Source: Arcobacter sp. FWKO B
GTDB lineage: Bacteria; Campylobacterota; Campylobacteria; Campylobacterales; Arcobacteraceae
Reading direction: 5' to 3'
Length of the DNA: 64,000 bases
NCBI RefSeq assembly: GCF_014844135.1
Contig: NZ_CP041403.1
Location: 992,001-1,056,000, forward strand
Made by a program: the position numbers and the translations under genes. The notes under the pieces are model-generated. The model was not told the origin of the DNA, searched no databases, and saw only the letters and a list, made by a program, of their open reading frames with translations. This document shows positions 51,941 through 61,476 of this stretch, in pieces (positions within the stretch are counted from its first letter, which is position 1; each line of letters begins with the position of its first letter).

Positions 51941-53167
51941 ATGAAAAAAGATTCAATATTTTTTACTTTAGGTGTCACTTTTCTTGTCTCACTTAGTATT
52001 TTGGTTATAAGTTTTTTTGTACTAATTACTTCAAACTATAACCAAAAAATTCAAAATCTTGAACATAAATATTTTGGAATAACAAAAATGGTAAACAATG
52101 AGTGTAGAAAAAGGGGCATCACACAAGAACTAATACAGCACCTTGAAGCTATGAATCTTGAAATAATACCAGACCAAAAGAATATAGAAAATATTATTTC
52201 ATCAAATGATACAAAACTAATCTTCCACAAAATGCATAGAGCATTTGAGTTTAGACTATTAGAACATGGTGGATTTTATTATCTATATTTTATGACACCA
52301 AGAGAGTCTAGTTTACTAATAAAAGACAATGATACACAAATAGATAGTAGCCATCTGTATATCATGACTATTTTTGCAATGATATTCTTTGCTTTAGTTT
52401 TATCAGCACTTGCAACATTAAAAAAACTATATCCACTAAAAATCCTAAAAAACAAAGTACAAAGCTTGGGAGATGAAGAGTTTGACTTTGAGTGCTGTAA
52501 TACAAAATCAAAAGATGAAGTGAGTCTTTTGGCACAAGAGTTCAAAAAAAGTGCAAATAAACTAAAAAAACTAAAAGAATCAAGAAATGTATTTATACGA
52601 AATATTATGCATGAACTTAAAACACCTATTACTAAAGGTAAATTCTTAGTAGAGTTAGACAATGCAAAAAAAGAGGATTTTGCAAAGGTATTTTATAGAC
52701 TTGAAAGTCTTATAAATGAATTTGCTTCTATTGAAGAGGTAATCGCAACAAAAAATAAAATAGAGAAAAAAGAGTACTTTTTATCTGATATTATAGATAA
52801 TGCTGTAGATTTATTATATATTGATGATGATAGGATAGAAATAAATATAACTGATACAAAATTAAAAGTAAATTTCAAGCTTTTTAGTATAGCTATAAAA
52901 AATCTACTTGATAATGGTATAAAATATTCCCCAGATGCAAAAGTTCAAATATCAAATGATATAGAAGCTATTATTATCTCAAATAATAGTGAACCATTAA
53001 AATATGAACTCAAAGAATATTTTGAGCCTTTTTTCAAAGATAAAGAACAAATAGAGAGTTTTGGACTTGGATTATATATCACCAAACACCTTCTTGATGC
53101 AAATGGATATTCACTAGAATATGAGCATATCGATGGTAAAAATATATTTAAAGTAAAATCTAAATGA
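51941..53167 (+). CDS. sensor histidine kinase
   Basis: 408 residues. Two membrane segments (~8-30 and ~145-165) enclose a ~115-residue periplasmic sensor region; HAMP-like linker, then the H-box FIRNIMHELKTPITKGKFLV near 222-241, N-box KNLLDNGIKYSP near 320, and SFGLGLYITKHLLDANGYS near 372. It phosphorylates the regulator encoded 15 bp upstream. By analogy with CpxA/CpxP the Spy-like protein may modulate it. It overlaps the next gene by 4 bp (ATGA). Confidence 0.92.
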   Translation: MKKDSIFFTLGVTFLVSLSILVISFFVLITSNYNQKIQNLEHKYFGITKMVNNECRKRGITQELIQHLEAMNLEIIPDQKNIENIISSNDTKLIFHKMHRAFEFRLLEHGGFYYLYFMTPRESSLLIKDNDTQIDSSHLYIMTIFAMIFFALVLSALATLKKLYPLKILKNKVQSLGDEEFDFECCNTKSKDEVSLLAQEFKKSANKLKKLKESRNVFIRNIMHELKTPITKGKFLVELDNAKKEDFAKVFYRLESLINEFASIEEVIATKNKIEKKEYFLSDIIDNAVDLLYIDDDRIEINITDTKLKVNFKLFSIAIKNLLDNGIKYSPDAKVQISNDIEAIIISNNSEPLKYELKEYFEPFFKDKEQIESFGLGLYITKHLLDANGYSLEYEHIDGKNIFKVKSK

Positions 53168-54309
53168 TTTTTAATACAGCGATAATAGGGGCAGGTGCTA
53201 GCGGAATGGCTTGTGCAATGAGACTTAATAGTACTGATACAGCAATACTAGAGGTAAATGAAACTATAGCAAAAAAAGTAGCCATTAGTGGTGGTGGAAA
53301 ATGTAATATCACCAATAGATATATGGATAGTAGCCACTTTTTAGGTAATAATGATTTTATAAAAAATGCACTAAAGAAGTTTAATGAAAAAGATCTTTTA
53401 AATACTCTAAAAAAGAATAATATAGAACCTATTTTAAATCCAAAAATAGTAAAAGGGACTTATTTTTGTAAATCAAGTAAAGAGATCTTAGAATTTTATG
53501 CTAAGAATACAACAAAATGTAAAAAACTTTTAAACCAAAAAGTTATAGATGTAGATTATATAGATGAGTTCTTTGTAATAAAAACTAATACTTCAATGGT
53601 AAAAACAAAAAATCTTATAGTTGCTAGTGGTGGACTAAGCTACCCATCACTTGGAAGTAGTGATATTGGTTTTTATATAGCAAAAAAATTTAACCATCCT
53701 ATTAAAACTTTACAACCAGCTCTTGTTGGATTTACAGTACAAAAAGAACAGTTTTGGTTCAAGGATTTAAGTGGTTTGAGTATTGATGTAAGAATATCTC
53801 TAAAAGATAAGACTTTAGAGGGAAGTCTACTTTTCGCCCATAAAGGGATAAGTGGTCCAGTAGTACTTAGTAGCTCACTATACTGGGATAAAGGTCAGAT
53901 TAGTGTTGATTTTATGCCACATCACAGTATCAAAAAGTTCATACACTCAAAACAGACCATATCAAATGCTCTCCCTTTACCAAAAAGATTTATATCCTCA
54001 TTTTTAAAAAGTATTAAGTTAGAAGACAAACCATTATCTTCTCTATCTAAAGATGAAATAACTCTTTTATCGACAATTCATAACTATTCTTTTGCCCCTG
54101 CTGGCAACTTTGGATATACAAAAGCTGAAGTCACAAAAGGGGGAGTTGATACAGCATATATTGATGAAAATATGCAAAGTACATTACAAAAAGGGCTCTA
54201 TTTCATAGGTGAAGTACTTGATGTTACTGGAGAATTAGGAGGGTACAACCTCCAATGGGCAATAACAAGTGGCTACATCTGTGGTAGCCACATAAATAAG
54301 ACTCTATGA
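53164..54309 (+). CDS. BaiN/HI0933-type FAD-dependent oxidoreductase
   Basis: 381 residues. FAD motif AIIGAGASGMACAMRL near 5-20, the family hallmark KKVAISGGGKCNITNRY near 37-53, LIVASGGLSYPSLGSSDIGF near 147 and GEVLDVTGELGGYNLQWAIT near 352-371. HI0933-like flavoproteins are conserved in bacteria with no firmly agreed role (reductive steps; BaiN in bile-acid metabolism). It overlaps the kinase stop as ATGA but is probably not part of the stress response. Confidence 0.88.
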   Translation: MIFNTAIIGAGASGMACAMRLNSTDTAILEVNETIAKKVAISGGGKCNITNRYMDSSHFLGNNDFIKNALKKFNEKDLLNTLKKNNIEPILNPKIVKGTYFCKSSKEILEFYAKNTTKCKKLLNQKVIDVDYIDEFFVIKTNTSMVKTKNLIVASGGLSYPSLGSSDIGFYIAKKFNHPIKTLQPALVGFTVQKEQFWFKDLSGLSIDVRISLKDKTLEGSLLFAHKGISGPVVLSSSLYWDKGQISVDFMPHHSIKKFIHSKQTISNALPLPKRFISSFLKSIKLEDKPLSSLSKDEITLLSTIHNYSFAPAGNFGYTKAEVTKGGVDTAYIDENMQSTLQKGLYFIGEVLDVTGELGGYNLQWAITSGYICGSHINKTL

Positions 54310-54322
54310 AAATGGTCTCTTA

Positions 54323-55069
54323 TTATTTCTTCTGTGCATCAAAGAATTTACTCAAATCACTAGAAAATGGGAATATGATAGTATTTGATTTGTCATTTGA
54401 TATATCATTCAATGTTTGAAGATATCTAAGCTGTATAGCACTAGGGTTTTGAGATAGTATATTTGCTGCTTCAAGTAGGTTTTGGCTTGCTTCTAGTTCC
54501 CCTTTTGAGTTGATAACTTTTGCTCTTCTTTGCCTTTCAGCTTCTGCTTGTTTTGCAATAGCTCTTACCATACTCTCATCCAAATCTATATGTTTGATCT
54601 CTACATTTGATATTTTTATACCCCATGCATCTGTTTGTTTATCAAGAATTTCTTGTATATCGTAGTTCAGTTTTTCCCTCTCTGCTAGCATTTCATCAAG
54701 CTCATGTCCACCAAGTACGGATCTTAGTGTAGTTTGTGCAAGCTGTGATGTTGCATCGTTATAATCTTCCACTTGTAAAATACATTTTTGTGGATCTATT
54801 ACCCTATAATATACTACTGCATTTACATGTACTGATACATTATCGTGTGATATGACATCTTGTGTTGGAACATCAAGAACTATTGTTCTTAAATCAACTC
54901 TTTCCATTTTCTGAATATATGGTATCACTACTATAAGTCCAGGTCCTTTTACTCCAGTAAATCTACCCAAAGTAAATATTACTCCCCTTTCATACTCTTT
55001 TAGTATTCTAATTGAAGCTGCTATTATAGCAACTATAATAAAAACACTATACACTATAGTCATAAACAT
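54323..55069 (-). CDS. slipin (stomatin/prohibitin family)
   Basis: 248 residues. N-terminal membrane hairpin ([18 protein letters not shown]), then the SPFH domain: [20 protein letters not shown] near 26-45, [19 protein letters not shown] near 67, and [20 protein letters not shown] near 163-182. It forms membrane assemblies and is usually paired with an NfeD protease, here 3 bp upstream. The NfeD enzyme is reported to cut stomatin-like partners in archaea. Confidence 0.92.
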   Translation of the reverse strand: MFMTIVYSVFIIVAIIAASIRILKEYERGVIFTLGRFTGVKGPGLIVVIPYIQKMERVDLRTIVLDVPTQDVISHDNVSVHVNAVVYYRVIDPQKCILQVEDYNDATSQLAQTTLRSVLGGHELDEMLAEREKLNYDIQEILDKQTDAWGIKISNVEIKHIDLDESMVRAIAKQAEAERQRRAKVINSKGELEASQNLLEAANILSQNPSAIQLRYLQTLNDISNDKSNTIIFPFSSDLSKFFDAQKK

Positions 55070-55072
55070 TTC

Positions 55073-56353
55073 TTACTCCTTTGGTTTTAGATGAAGGACT
55101 AAACCTTTTATATCTTCTACAATAACAATTTGATTTTGCTGTAATGGTTGAGATGATACACCTTCCCATGTCTCACCATGACAATGTACGAAATAACCAT
55201 TTTCACTTTTTTTCAAAACTGTAGCTTCTGAGCCTATCATCTCTTCAATACCTGTTTTTGCTTTGATATTCCTAGATTTTAAAAGAGTTCTTAAAATATA
55301 TATGAAAAAAATCAAAGATAATATTGAAAAAGAGATTATCAAAGGAATTGATATATCATCCCCTAGTGTCTGTGAATCAAATAATAGTAATGAACCAGTA
55401 ACAAAAGATACAATTCCAGCAAATCCAAATATACCAAACCCTGGTGCAAAAATCTCAGCTGTCATAAATGCTATCCCTATAAAAATAAGAATCAATCCAG
55501 CATAATTAAAAGGGATAATATTAAGAGAGTACAAAACTACTATAGCACAAATAATACCAACAGAACCTGGCAAAATCGACCCTGGATTTAGGAATTCAAA
55601 AAATATCCCATATATTGCAACCAACATCAAGATGTATATTGTATTAGGATTAGTCAAAATTGATAAAATCTTTGTTTTGTAGTCCATCTCAAAACTCTTG
55701 ATATCTACATGTTTCATATCAAGTGTCTTAGATGTATTATCATCTATTTTTATTGTTTTTTGATCTAGTTGTGTATAAAGTTCTACAATATTATCTGCTA
55801 TCATATCAATCACCCCAAGCTCAAGTGCCTCAATAGCACTAATACTTACACCTTCTTGTACTGATTTTATAGCCCAATTTACATCTCTTTGTCTTAATTC
55901 TGCAAGACTTTTTATATAAGCTGTAGCATCTGTTAGTGCTTTGTTTTGCATAGTAATTACATTTTCATCATCTTTTGAAAATGAAAAACCAAACATAGAT
56001 ACAGGGGTAGTCGCACCTATATTTGTCCCTGGTGCCATAACTGCAATGTGAGAAGAATATAAAATATATGTACCAGCACTTGCGGCATGTGAACCTTTTG
56101 GTGATACATAAACAGCTACTGGGATTTTACTTGCTGTAATAGATTGGATTATTTCCCTTGTTGAGTCCAATAAGCCACCAGATGTATTTAGTTCCAATAT
56201 AATAAGTTCTGAATTAAGAGCACTAGCGTAATCTATACCATCTTTTATATATTGTGCACTTGCTACGGAGATAGGTCCATCTACCTTCATATGAGTAATA
56301 TTAGACGCAAATGCCATAAGTGGCAAGAGTATCAAAAAAAGGAGTCTTTTCAT
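55073..56353 (-). CDS. NfeD-family membrane serine protease
   Basis: 426 residues. Signal peptide, then a ClpP-like domain (LNTSGGLLDSTREIIQSI near 55 and the catalytic Ser in GSHAASAGTYILYSS near 87, Lys in TDATAYIKSLAEL near 141); four membrane segments (~231-350) and a C-terminal NfeD OB-fold (IEEMIGSEATVLKKSENGYF). Full-length 1510-N type. It works with the slipin gene 3 bp downstream in the operon. Confidence 0.92.
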   Translation of the reverse strand: MKRLLFLILLPLMAFASNITHMKVDGPISVASAQYIKDGIDYASALNSELIILELNTSGGLLDSTREIIQSITASKIPVAVYVSPKGSHAASAGTYILYSSHIAVMAPGTNIGATTPVSMFGFSFSKDDENVITMQNKALTDATAYIKSLAELRQRDVNWAIKSVQEGVSISAIEALELGVIDMIADNIVELYTQLDQKTIKIDDNTSKTLDMKHVDIKSFEMDYKTKILSILTNPNTIYILMLVAIYGIFFEFLNPGSILPGSVGIICAIVVLYSLNIIPFNYAGLILIFIGIAFMTAEIFAPGFGIFGFAGIVSFVTGSLLLFDSQTLGDDISIPLIISFSILSLIFFIYILRTLLKSRNIKAKTGIEEMIGSEATVLKKSENGYFVHCHGETWEGVSSQPLQQNQIVIVEDIKGLVLHLKPKE

Positions 56354-56504
56354 CTTCTACTCCTAGTATATTAACTATCTGATATGATAACTAAGTTTAA
56401 TAATAAATGTCAAGTTTTATCATAAATAGTAAATATTCCATACATCATAATAGTTTAAGCTTACTTTAATAAGACATAGAGTATAATTTCACTCCTTAAA
56501 AGAT

Positions 56505-56580
56505 GGCTCGGTAGCTCAGTCGGTAGAGCAAAGGACTGAAAATCCTTGTGTCGGCGGTTCGATTCCGCCCCGCGCCACCA
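56505..56580 (+). tRNA. tRNA-Phe (anticodon GAA)
   Basis: Cloverleaf on the plus strand: D-stem GCTC/GAGC, anticodon stem AAGGA/TCCTT around CTGAAAA (anticodon GAA), T-stem GGCGG/CCGCC, A73 and encoded CCA. Acceptor GGCTCGG against CCGCGCC pairs at six of seven positions; position 4:69 is a T-C mismatch where A would be expected. Confidence 0.95.
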
Positions 56581-56627
56581 CCTAACGATATCCTCCCCCA
56601 TTCAACACTCAAGTGCGACAGTATTTT

Positions 56628-57125
56628 TTATCTCATATTTTCAAAAACTAATGGTGCTTCCCAAGTCATAGAACGAATTTTGGCAATAACAGCTTGTAAA
56701 TCATCTATTTTTGCCCCTTTTACCCTAATAGTATCCCCTTCTATTTGAGCTGTAACTTTTAGTTTGAGATTTTTGATTTCTGCTACGATTTTTTTGGCTT
56801 CTTTTGACTCAATATAATCAACAATCTTAAAAGTAGCCTTTCTCATACCACCACTTGCATCTTCTACCTTTTGCTCTGATAAAACCTGAGAAGAAAGCCC
56901 TTGTTTGAGAAGTTTGGCTATAACTATATCTTTGAGAGCATCTAATTTATAATCACTTTGAGTCACTAAAACAAGTAACTTATCTTTTTCTTTATAATCA
57001 ACTTCAGAATTAGTCCCTTTGAAATCAAACCTATTGGTCACTTCCCTATCCACCAAATTGATAGCATCTTTAAAACTTTGCATATTTATCTTCGCGCTAA
57101 TATCAAATGAATATTCTTTTGCCAT
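56628..57125 (-). CDS. yajQ: YajQ-family nucleotide-binding protein
   Basis: 165 residues from the ATG at 57125, with AGAGGA upstream; the frame extends 13 codons further but those precede the family's usual MAKEYSFDIS start. VDREVTNRFDFKGTNSEVDY near 25-44 and the C-terminal VKGAKIDDLQAVIAKIRS are diagnostic. YajQ proteins bind RNA or nucleotides; some (XC_3703) bind cyclic di-GMP. A diguanylate cyclase is encoded 5 kb away, though the link is only suggestive. Confidence 0.93.
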   Translation of the reverse strand: MAKEYSFDISAKINMQSFKDAINLVDREVTNRFDFKGTNSEVDYKEKDKLLVLVTQSDYKLDALKDIVIAKLLKQGLSSQVLSEQKVEDASGGMRKATFKIVDYIESKEAKKIVAEIKNLKLKVTAQIEGDTIRVKGAKIDDLQAVIAKIRSMTWEAPLVFENMR

Positions 57126-57500
57126 ATTTTTTCCTCTGTAGTTTAATTGTGTAGATTGTAACATATTTCAAATGTTAGTTTTATTAGTTTTGCTTTAAGT
57201 TTACAAGATTGTTGATTTATCAATATTTGAAGTGTGTACATAGTGTGGATGAGAGTATAACCATAGTGTTGTAATGCCCAATTTGTCTATAATTTAGTCA
57301 TTTTAGTCTTTTCAATTTAAGTTTCACAGTTTTCAAAATACATTATATAGCGACCATCATTAAAGTGTACTTGTTATGATATACTATATCCTAATTTTAT
57401 ATTTAATGGAAACGAAAAATATTCGTTTTTACATTAGTATAAATCTCTTTTATCTATAAATTGATATAATGCACTATATTATTAAAAAGGATAGCTTATA
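57126..57500. other. 375-bp AT-rich gap with a promoter for the DUF3800 gene
   Basis: No gene is seen. Near the right end a TATAAT box (57465-57470) lies 31 bp before the DUF3800 ATG, and AAAGGATAG gives a ribosome site. A small hairpin (aacgaa-aaata-ttcgtt, near 57412-57428) sits upstream of the promoter. The gap marks the left edge of an accessory islet between yajQ and the tRNA cluster. Confidence 0.45.
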
Positions 57501-58214
57501 ATGTATAGTGATTTTATTGTATATGTTGATGAAAGTGGTGACCATTCTTTGGTTTCTATTGATACTGATTACCCAGTTTTTGTATTGACTTTTTGTATTT
57601 TTAATAAGCAAACATATACTAATAAAATTGTCCCTAATTTTCAAAACTTTAAGTTTAAATATTTTGGACACGATATTATCATATTTCATGAAAATGAAAT
57701 AAGAAGAAAGAAAAACAACTTCAAATTTTTAAATCACCCAACTACCAATAATGTATTTATGAGCGAACTTAATGAGATAATAAGTCAATCTGATTTTAAA
57801 GTTCTAAGTTGCATAATACATAAAGAAAAATTAAAACAAAGATTTTCAAAGAATGACAATCCCTACCATATAGCTTTAGGAATTTGTTTGGATATGCTAC
57901 AAAAATTTCTAAAAGAGTATAATCAAGCAGATTTAAAGACATATATTGTTGTGGAAAAAAGAGGACATAAAGAAGATACTGAATTGGAATCTGAATTTAA
58001 TCAAATATGTACATCAAATAATTATCATTTTGAGATTATTTTGGCAGATAAAAAAACAAATTCAACAGGTTTACAATTATCAGATATGATAGCTCGACCA
58101 ATTGGTAGAAATTTACTAAATTCAAAAGAACCAAACCGTGCCTATGAGATAATAAAAACCAAGTTTTATGGTAATGGCGTATCAAAAGGTATAGGACTAA
58201 AAATATACCCATAA
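57501..58214 (+). CDS. DUF3800-domain protein
   Basis: 237 residues. IVYVDESGDHSLVSID near 6-21 carries the DESGD motif typical of DUF3800, with further conserved acidics (VVEKRGHKEDTELESEF near 152) and STGLQLSDMIARPIGRNL near 191. The family has an RNase H-like look and is frequent on mobile elements and near defence genes; biochemical function is unclear. It lies alone on the plus strand in an islet bounded by yajQ and a tRNA cluster and ends 1 bp before a 16-bp perfect hairpin. Confidence 0.82.
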   Translation: MYSDFIVYVDESGDHSLVSIDTDYPVFVLTFCIFNKQTYTNKIVPNFQNFKFKYFGHDIIIFHENEIRRKKNNFKFLNHPTTNNVFMSELNEIISQSDFKVLSCIIHKEKLKQRFSKNDNPYHIALGICLDMLQKFLKEYNQADLKTYIVVEKRGHKEDTELESEFNQICTSNNYHFEIILADKKTNSTGLQLSDMIARPIGRNLLNSKEPNRAYEIIKTKFYGNGVSKGIGLKIYP

Positions 58215-58215
58215 A

Positions 58216-58252
58216 GCATTTAACCTCAGAGGTTCACTCTGAGGTTAAATGC
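58216..58252. terminator. 16-bp perfect hairpin after the DUF3800 gene
   Basis: GCATTTAACCTCAGAG (58216-58231) and CTCTGAGGTTAAATGC (58237-58252) pair at all 16 positions with a 5-base loop. The position right after the stop suggests a terminator, but no T-run follows (ccgaccgcg), so it may be an RNA-stability element or a mobile-element end. Confidence 0.6.
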
Positions 58253-58334
58253 CGACCGCGATCCCGCAATCCAATTAACAAATTTTACTATGTTAAAACA
58301 TAAAGTTTTATTAAATAGATATATTAATCCTTAT

Positions 58335-58460
58335 TCAAGCTTTAATCTCTTGAATGGGCGTGATAAACTCAAAATTTAGTTGGCACATTTTTAGCACAAT
58401 TTTGACACAGTCTTTGATTTTGTCTTTAAGAAGTTCGATAAAATGGGGATTGATTGTATA
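58335..58460 (-). pseudogene. unrecognised 3' coding remnant abutting tRNA-Leu
   Basis: A minus-strand frame runs from the tRNA-Leu end to a TGA at 58335 and reads NPHFIELLKDKIKDC then VKIVLKMCQLNFEF and TPIQEIKA. It has no start of its own. The protein-like, helix-rich composition suggests the tail of a lost gene, perhaps one that inserted at the tRNA, but I cannot name the family. Confidence 0.3.
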
Positions 58461-58546
58461 TGGTGCGGATGAGAGGAGTCGAACCTCCACACCTTTCGGC
58501 ACCAGATCCTAAGTCTGGCGTGTCTGCCAATTTCACCACATCCGCA
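58461..58546 (-). tRNA. tRNA-Leu (anticodon TAG)
   Basis: Cloverleaf with a long variable arm (class II): acceptor TGCGGAT/ATCCGCA, anticodon stem CCAGA/TCTGG around CTTAGGA (anticodon TAG), T-loop TTCGACT, CCA encoded. Last of a four-tRNA cluster on the minus strand. Confidence 0.96.
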
Positions 58547-58554
58547 TATATAAG

Positions 58555-58631
<77 letters not shown>

Positions 58632-58681
58632 ATAAAAAAGAAATGATATTTTAACAAAAGATTGCTAAAATCTAAATTAAA

Positions 58682-58759
58682 TGGGGTAGATAATGGGGCT
58701 CGAACCCACGACCCTCGGAACCACAACCCGATGCTCTAACCGACTGAGCTATATCTACC
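58682..58759 (-). tRNA. tRNA-His (anticodon GTG)
   Basis: Acceptor GTAGATA/TATCTAC with an extra G at -1 opposite C73, the identity mark of tRNA-His; anticodon stem TCGGG/TCCGA around TTGTGGT (anticodon GTG); CCA encoded. Confidence 0.96.
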
Positions 58760-58768
58760 ATCAAAAAG

Positions 58769-58846
58769 TGGTCGGGGCGAGAGGATTCGAACCTCCGGCC
58801 CCCTGGTCCCAAACCAGGTGCGCTAACCAGACTGCGCTACGCCCCG
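58769..58846 (-). tRNA. tRNA-Pro (anticodon TGG)
   Basis: Acceptor CGGGGCG/CGCCCCG, anticodon stem CCTGG/CCAGG around TTTGGGA (anticodon TGG), T-loop TTCGAAT, encoded CCA. First gene of the Pro-His-Arg-Leu cluster. Confidence 0.97.
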
Positions 58847-58992
58847 AAAAAAATCGCTACATACATTTAAAATGGAGTGGAATTATACCCTAAAGTTTTG
58901 TATTTGTCAATAGGTTTTGTAAGAAATTTTCAAAATATTGATTTATTTTAGAGTTATTTGTAATTAAAACCTACAAACAACCCTAAAAAATA

Positions 58993-59772
58993 CTAAAACT
59001 GTATCAAACCATCCACAGGACTTGAAGCTGTAGCATAAGGTTTTTTAGGAATTCTTCCAGCTTTATACCCAAGTCTTCCAGCAATTACAGCATATTTCAT
59101 AGCTTCTGCCATCATAATTGGATTTTGTGCACAAGCTATTGCTGTATTTGTAAGAACTGCTTCAGCACCTAGTTCCATAGCGATACTTGCGTCACTCGCA
59201 CACCCAACACCTGCATCAACAATAACTGGTACTTTTACAGCATCTTTGATAAATGCAATATTATATCTATTTTGAATACCAAGTCCACTTCCAATTGGAG
59301 CAGCTAAAGGCATGATAGCATCAGCACCTGCATCTTCAAGTTTTTTGGCAATGATTGGGTCATCACTAGTATATGCCATGATAGTAAAACCATCTTTTTT
59401 GAGGATTTCACAAGCTTTTATTGTCTCTATTACATCTGGGTATAGTGTTTTTTGTGCATCACCTATTACTTCTAGCTTGATTATATCTATCCCTGTAGCT
59501 TCTCTCATTAGTCTAAAAGTCGTGATTGCTTCTTCAGCAGTAAAACACCCTGCACTATTTGGTAATAGTTTTACATTTGTGTCTTTGAAATAATCAAGTA
59601 GATTCTCTTCATTTGGGTTTGTAATATTTACTCTTCTAATAGCAACAGTTATAAGCTCACTTCCACTTGCAAGTGTTGCTTCTCTTGTCGTTTGAAAATC
59701 TTTATATTTTCCACTACCTACTATTAGTCTACTATTAAATTCATATTTACCTATTTTTAGTATATCACTCAT
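58993..59772 (-). CDS. thiG: thiazole synthase
   Basis: 259 residues from the ATG at 59772, which overlaps the cutA stop (ATGA) with AGAGGAG upstream. [20 protein letters not shown] near 12-31, the catalytic Lys in IIKLEVIGD near 100, [19 protein letters not shown] near 150, [20 protein letters not shown] near 187. It makes the thiazole phosphate of thiamin from DXP, dehydroglycine and the ThiS thiocarboxylate. No other thi gene is seen here. Thiamin diphosphate is the cofactor of the transketolase pair in this window. Confidence 0.95.
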   Translation of the reverse strand: MSDILKIGKYEFNSRLIVGSGKYKDFQTTREATLASGSELITVAIRRVNITNPNEENLLDYFKDTNVKLLPNSAGCFTAEEAITTFRLMREATGIDIIKLEVIGDAQKTLYPDVIETIKACEILKKDGFTIMAYTSDDPIIAKKLEDAGADAIMPLAAPIGSGLGIQNRYNIAFIKDAVKVPVIVDAGVGCASDASIAMELGAEAVLTNTAIACAQNPIMMAEAMKYAVIAGRLGYKAGRIPKKPYATASSPVDGLIQF

Positions 59773-60080
59773 TCTACATTCTCCTCTATCCATTGTAAGT
59801 ATTCTTCACTAGCATTTGTTATATCTATACATATAATTTCAGGCAAATTATAAGGATGTGTTGCTTTGATAAAGCTTTGTATTTCATCATACTTTGATTT
59901 TTTAGTTTTTATGCTAAGTATGTACTCACTATCTTTATGTAGCTTATTTTCATATGTATAAAATGATTTTATTTTATTTAACTGTATACAAGCTGCTAAC
60001 TTCTTAGCTAACAACATAGTAGCCACTTTACTTGCTATCTTTTTCTTATCATATGTTGTTTGTATTATGCAATAATTCAT
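59769..60080 (-). CDS. cutA: CutA-family divalent-cation tolerance protein
   Basis: 103 residues. [20 protein letters not shown] near 16-35, [20 protein letters not shown] near 40, and [20 protein letters not shown] near 76 match CutA1, a PII-like trimer. Its link to copper tolerance is debated. Overlaps of 4 bp on both sides tie it to nnr and thiG in one transcript. Confidence 0.92.
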   Translation of the reverse strand: MNYCIIQTTYDKKKIASKVATMLLAKKLAACIQLNKIKSFYTYENKLHKDSEYILSIKTKKSKYDEIQSFIKATHPYNLPEIICIDITNASEEYLQWIEENVE

Positions 60081-61459
60081 ATATTTTTTACCCCTTCTAT
60101 CAAATCTTGTGGTTTTAGACTATAGTTATTATATTGGTAGTTTCTACTACTTAAGGTAAGTGCTAGTGAGCCATTGATTGCACTATGAAGTGGCGTGTAA
60201 CCTTGTGCTAAATAAGCTCCTATAAAACCACTCAATACATCCCCACTACCACCTTGTGATAATATACTACTGCCTAATGTATTAATATATATATTATCTC
60301 CATTACCAATCAGTATGTTTGCACCTTTTAAAAGTATTGTAATATCTGGATACTTCTTACAAAATTTTTGTAAGTAAAAGAATCTATTTTGCTGTAATGT
60401 AGCCACGCTTATATCATCTATCTGGCATATTTTTAATAAACTTACAAACTCTTTTGGATGTGGAGTAAGTACACATTTACTATCATTTAAAACTTCCAAT
60501 ATTACATCGCTATAAAATAAATCAGCATCACATACCTTTGCAATATCTAGAGATAAAATATGTTTTATCTCATCTTCTTCAAAATTACCTAAACCCATCC
60601 CAATAGCAACTGATGTTAAATTATATGGTATATGATGGGTATGCATAATATGCGGTGGTAAAAATATTTTATCATCATGAGTCATTATACTAACAAGTCC
60701 ACATCCAAGTGCAAAACCAGCTTCACTTGCTAATATGCCAGCACCTAGTTTTTCACCAGAGACAACTAAAAGGTGTCCATAATTACCCTTATGTGTAGAG
60801 AGTTTGTTTCTAAATGGAAGAGTTATATCAGTTTCTTCCAAAAGGAAAAAACTACTATTATCTTCATATAATTTACTATTTAATCCTAAATTTGCTACTA
60901 TGATTTCACCAGTAATATCTTTTACATCATCATTAAAAAGTGCTAATTTCAAACCACCCATCGTAATTGTTATATCTGCAATAAAACAACCATTTTTAAA
61001 TCCAAGTCCACTTGGGATATCACATGCTATTTTGTATCCGTTTATATTGTTTAGTATTTCTATAGCATTAATATAAAAATCACTTAACTCTTTGTTAAGT
61101 CCTGTTCCAAAAATAGCATCTACAACTACATCATAATCTCTAAGCTCTATTGAATTTTGGATATCGATTCCAAGATTTTTTGCTCTTTGAAGTTGTAGTT
61201 TTGCCATAGTAGTTTTTGGCTCTGATAAGGTTACTAAAGTTACATTATATTCTTCATCCGCTAATCTAGCCAGTGCCATGCCATCAGCACCATTGTTACC
61301 ACTTCCACTAACTATCAAAATAGTTTTTATATTTGGTAAGCTTTTTATATGATTATACATACCTAAAGCTGCATGCTCTTGAAGTAAGTCTTCACTTAAA
61401 TCATACTTCTCATAGCATTTCTTATCTAATTTTTCTACACTTTTATAAACTTTTTTCAT
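60077..61459 (-). CDS. nnr: bifunctional NAD(P)HX epimerase / dehydratase
   Basis: 460 residues. N-terminal YjeF epimerase domain (SGSGNNGADGMALARLA near 51-67; VDAIFGTGLNKEL near 112) and C-terminal YjeF dehydratase domain with ribokinase fold (KGNYGHLLVVSGEKLGAGIL near 225, TPHPKEFVSLL near 336, and LSQGGSGDVLSGFIGAYLAQ near 411). It repairs hydrated NADH and NADPH. It overlaps cutA by 4 bp. Confidence 0.94.
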   Translation of the reverse strand: MKKVYKSVEKLDKKCYEKYDLSEDLLQEHAALGMYNHIKSLPNIKTILIVSGSGNNGADGMALARLADEEYNVTLVTLSEPKTTMAKLQLQRAKNLGIDIQNSIELRDYDVVVDAIFGTGLNKELSDFYINAIEILNNINGYKIACDIPSGLGFKNGCFIADITITMGGLKLALFNDDVKDITGEIIVANLGLNSKLYEDNSSFFLLEETDITLPFRNKLSTHKGNYGHLLVVSGEKLGAGILASEAGFALGCGLVSIMTHDDKIFLPPHIMHTHHIPYNLTSVAIGMGLGNFEEDEIKHILSLDIAKVCDADLFYSDVILEVLNDSKCVLTPHPKEFVSLLKICQIDDISVATLQQNRFFYLQKFCKKYPDITILLKGANILIGNGDNIYINTLGSSILSQGGSGDVLSGFIGAYLAQGYTPLHSAINGSLALTLSSRNYQYNNYSLKPQDLIEGVKNI

Positions 61460-61476
61460 GCGTAGTTCCTTAATTA

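Noticed and set aside
56548-56748. 66-residue plus frame starting MSAVRFRPAPP
   Set aside because: It begins inside tRNA-Phe and runs antisense through yajQ; no ribosome site.
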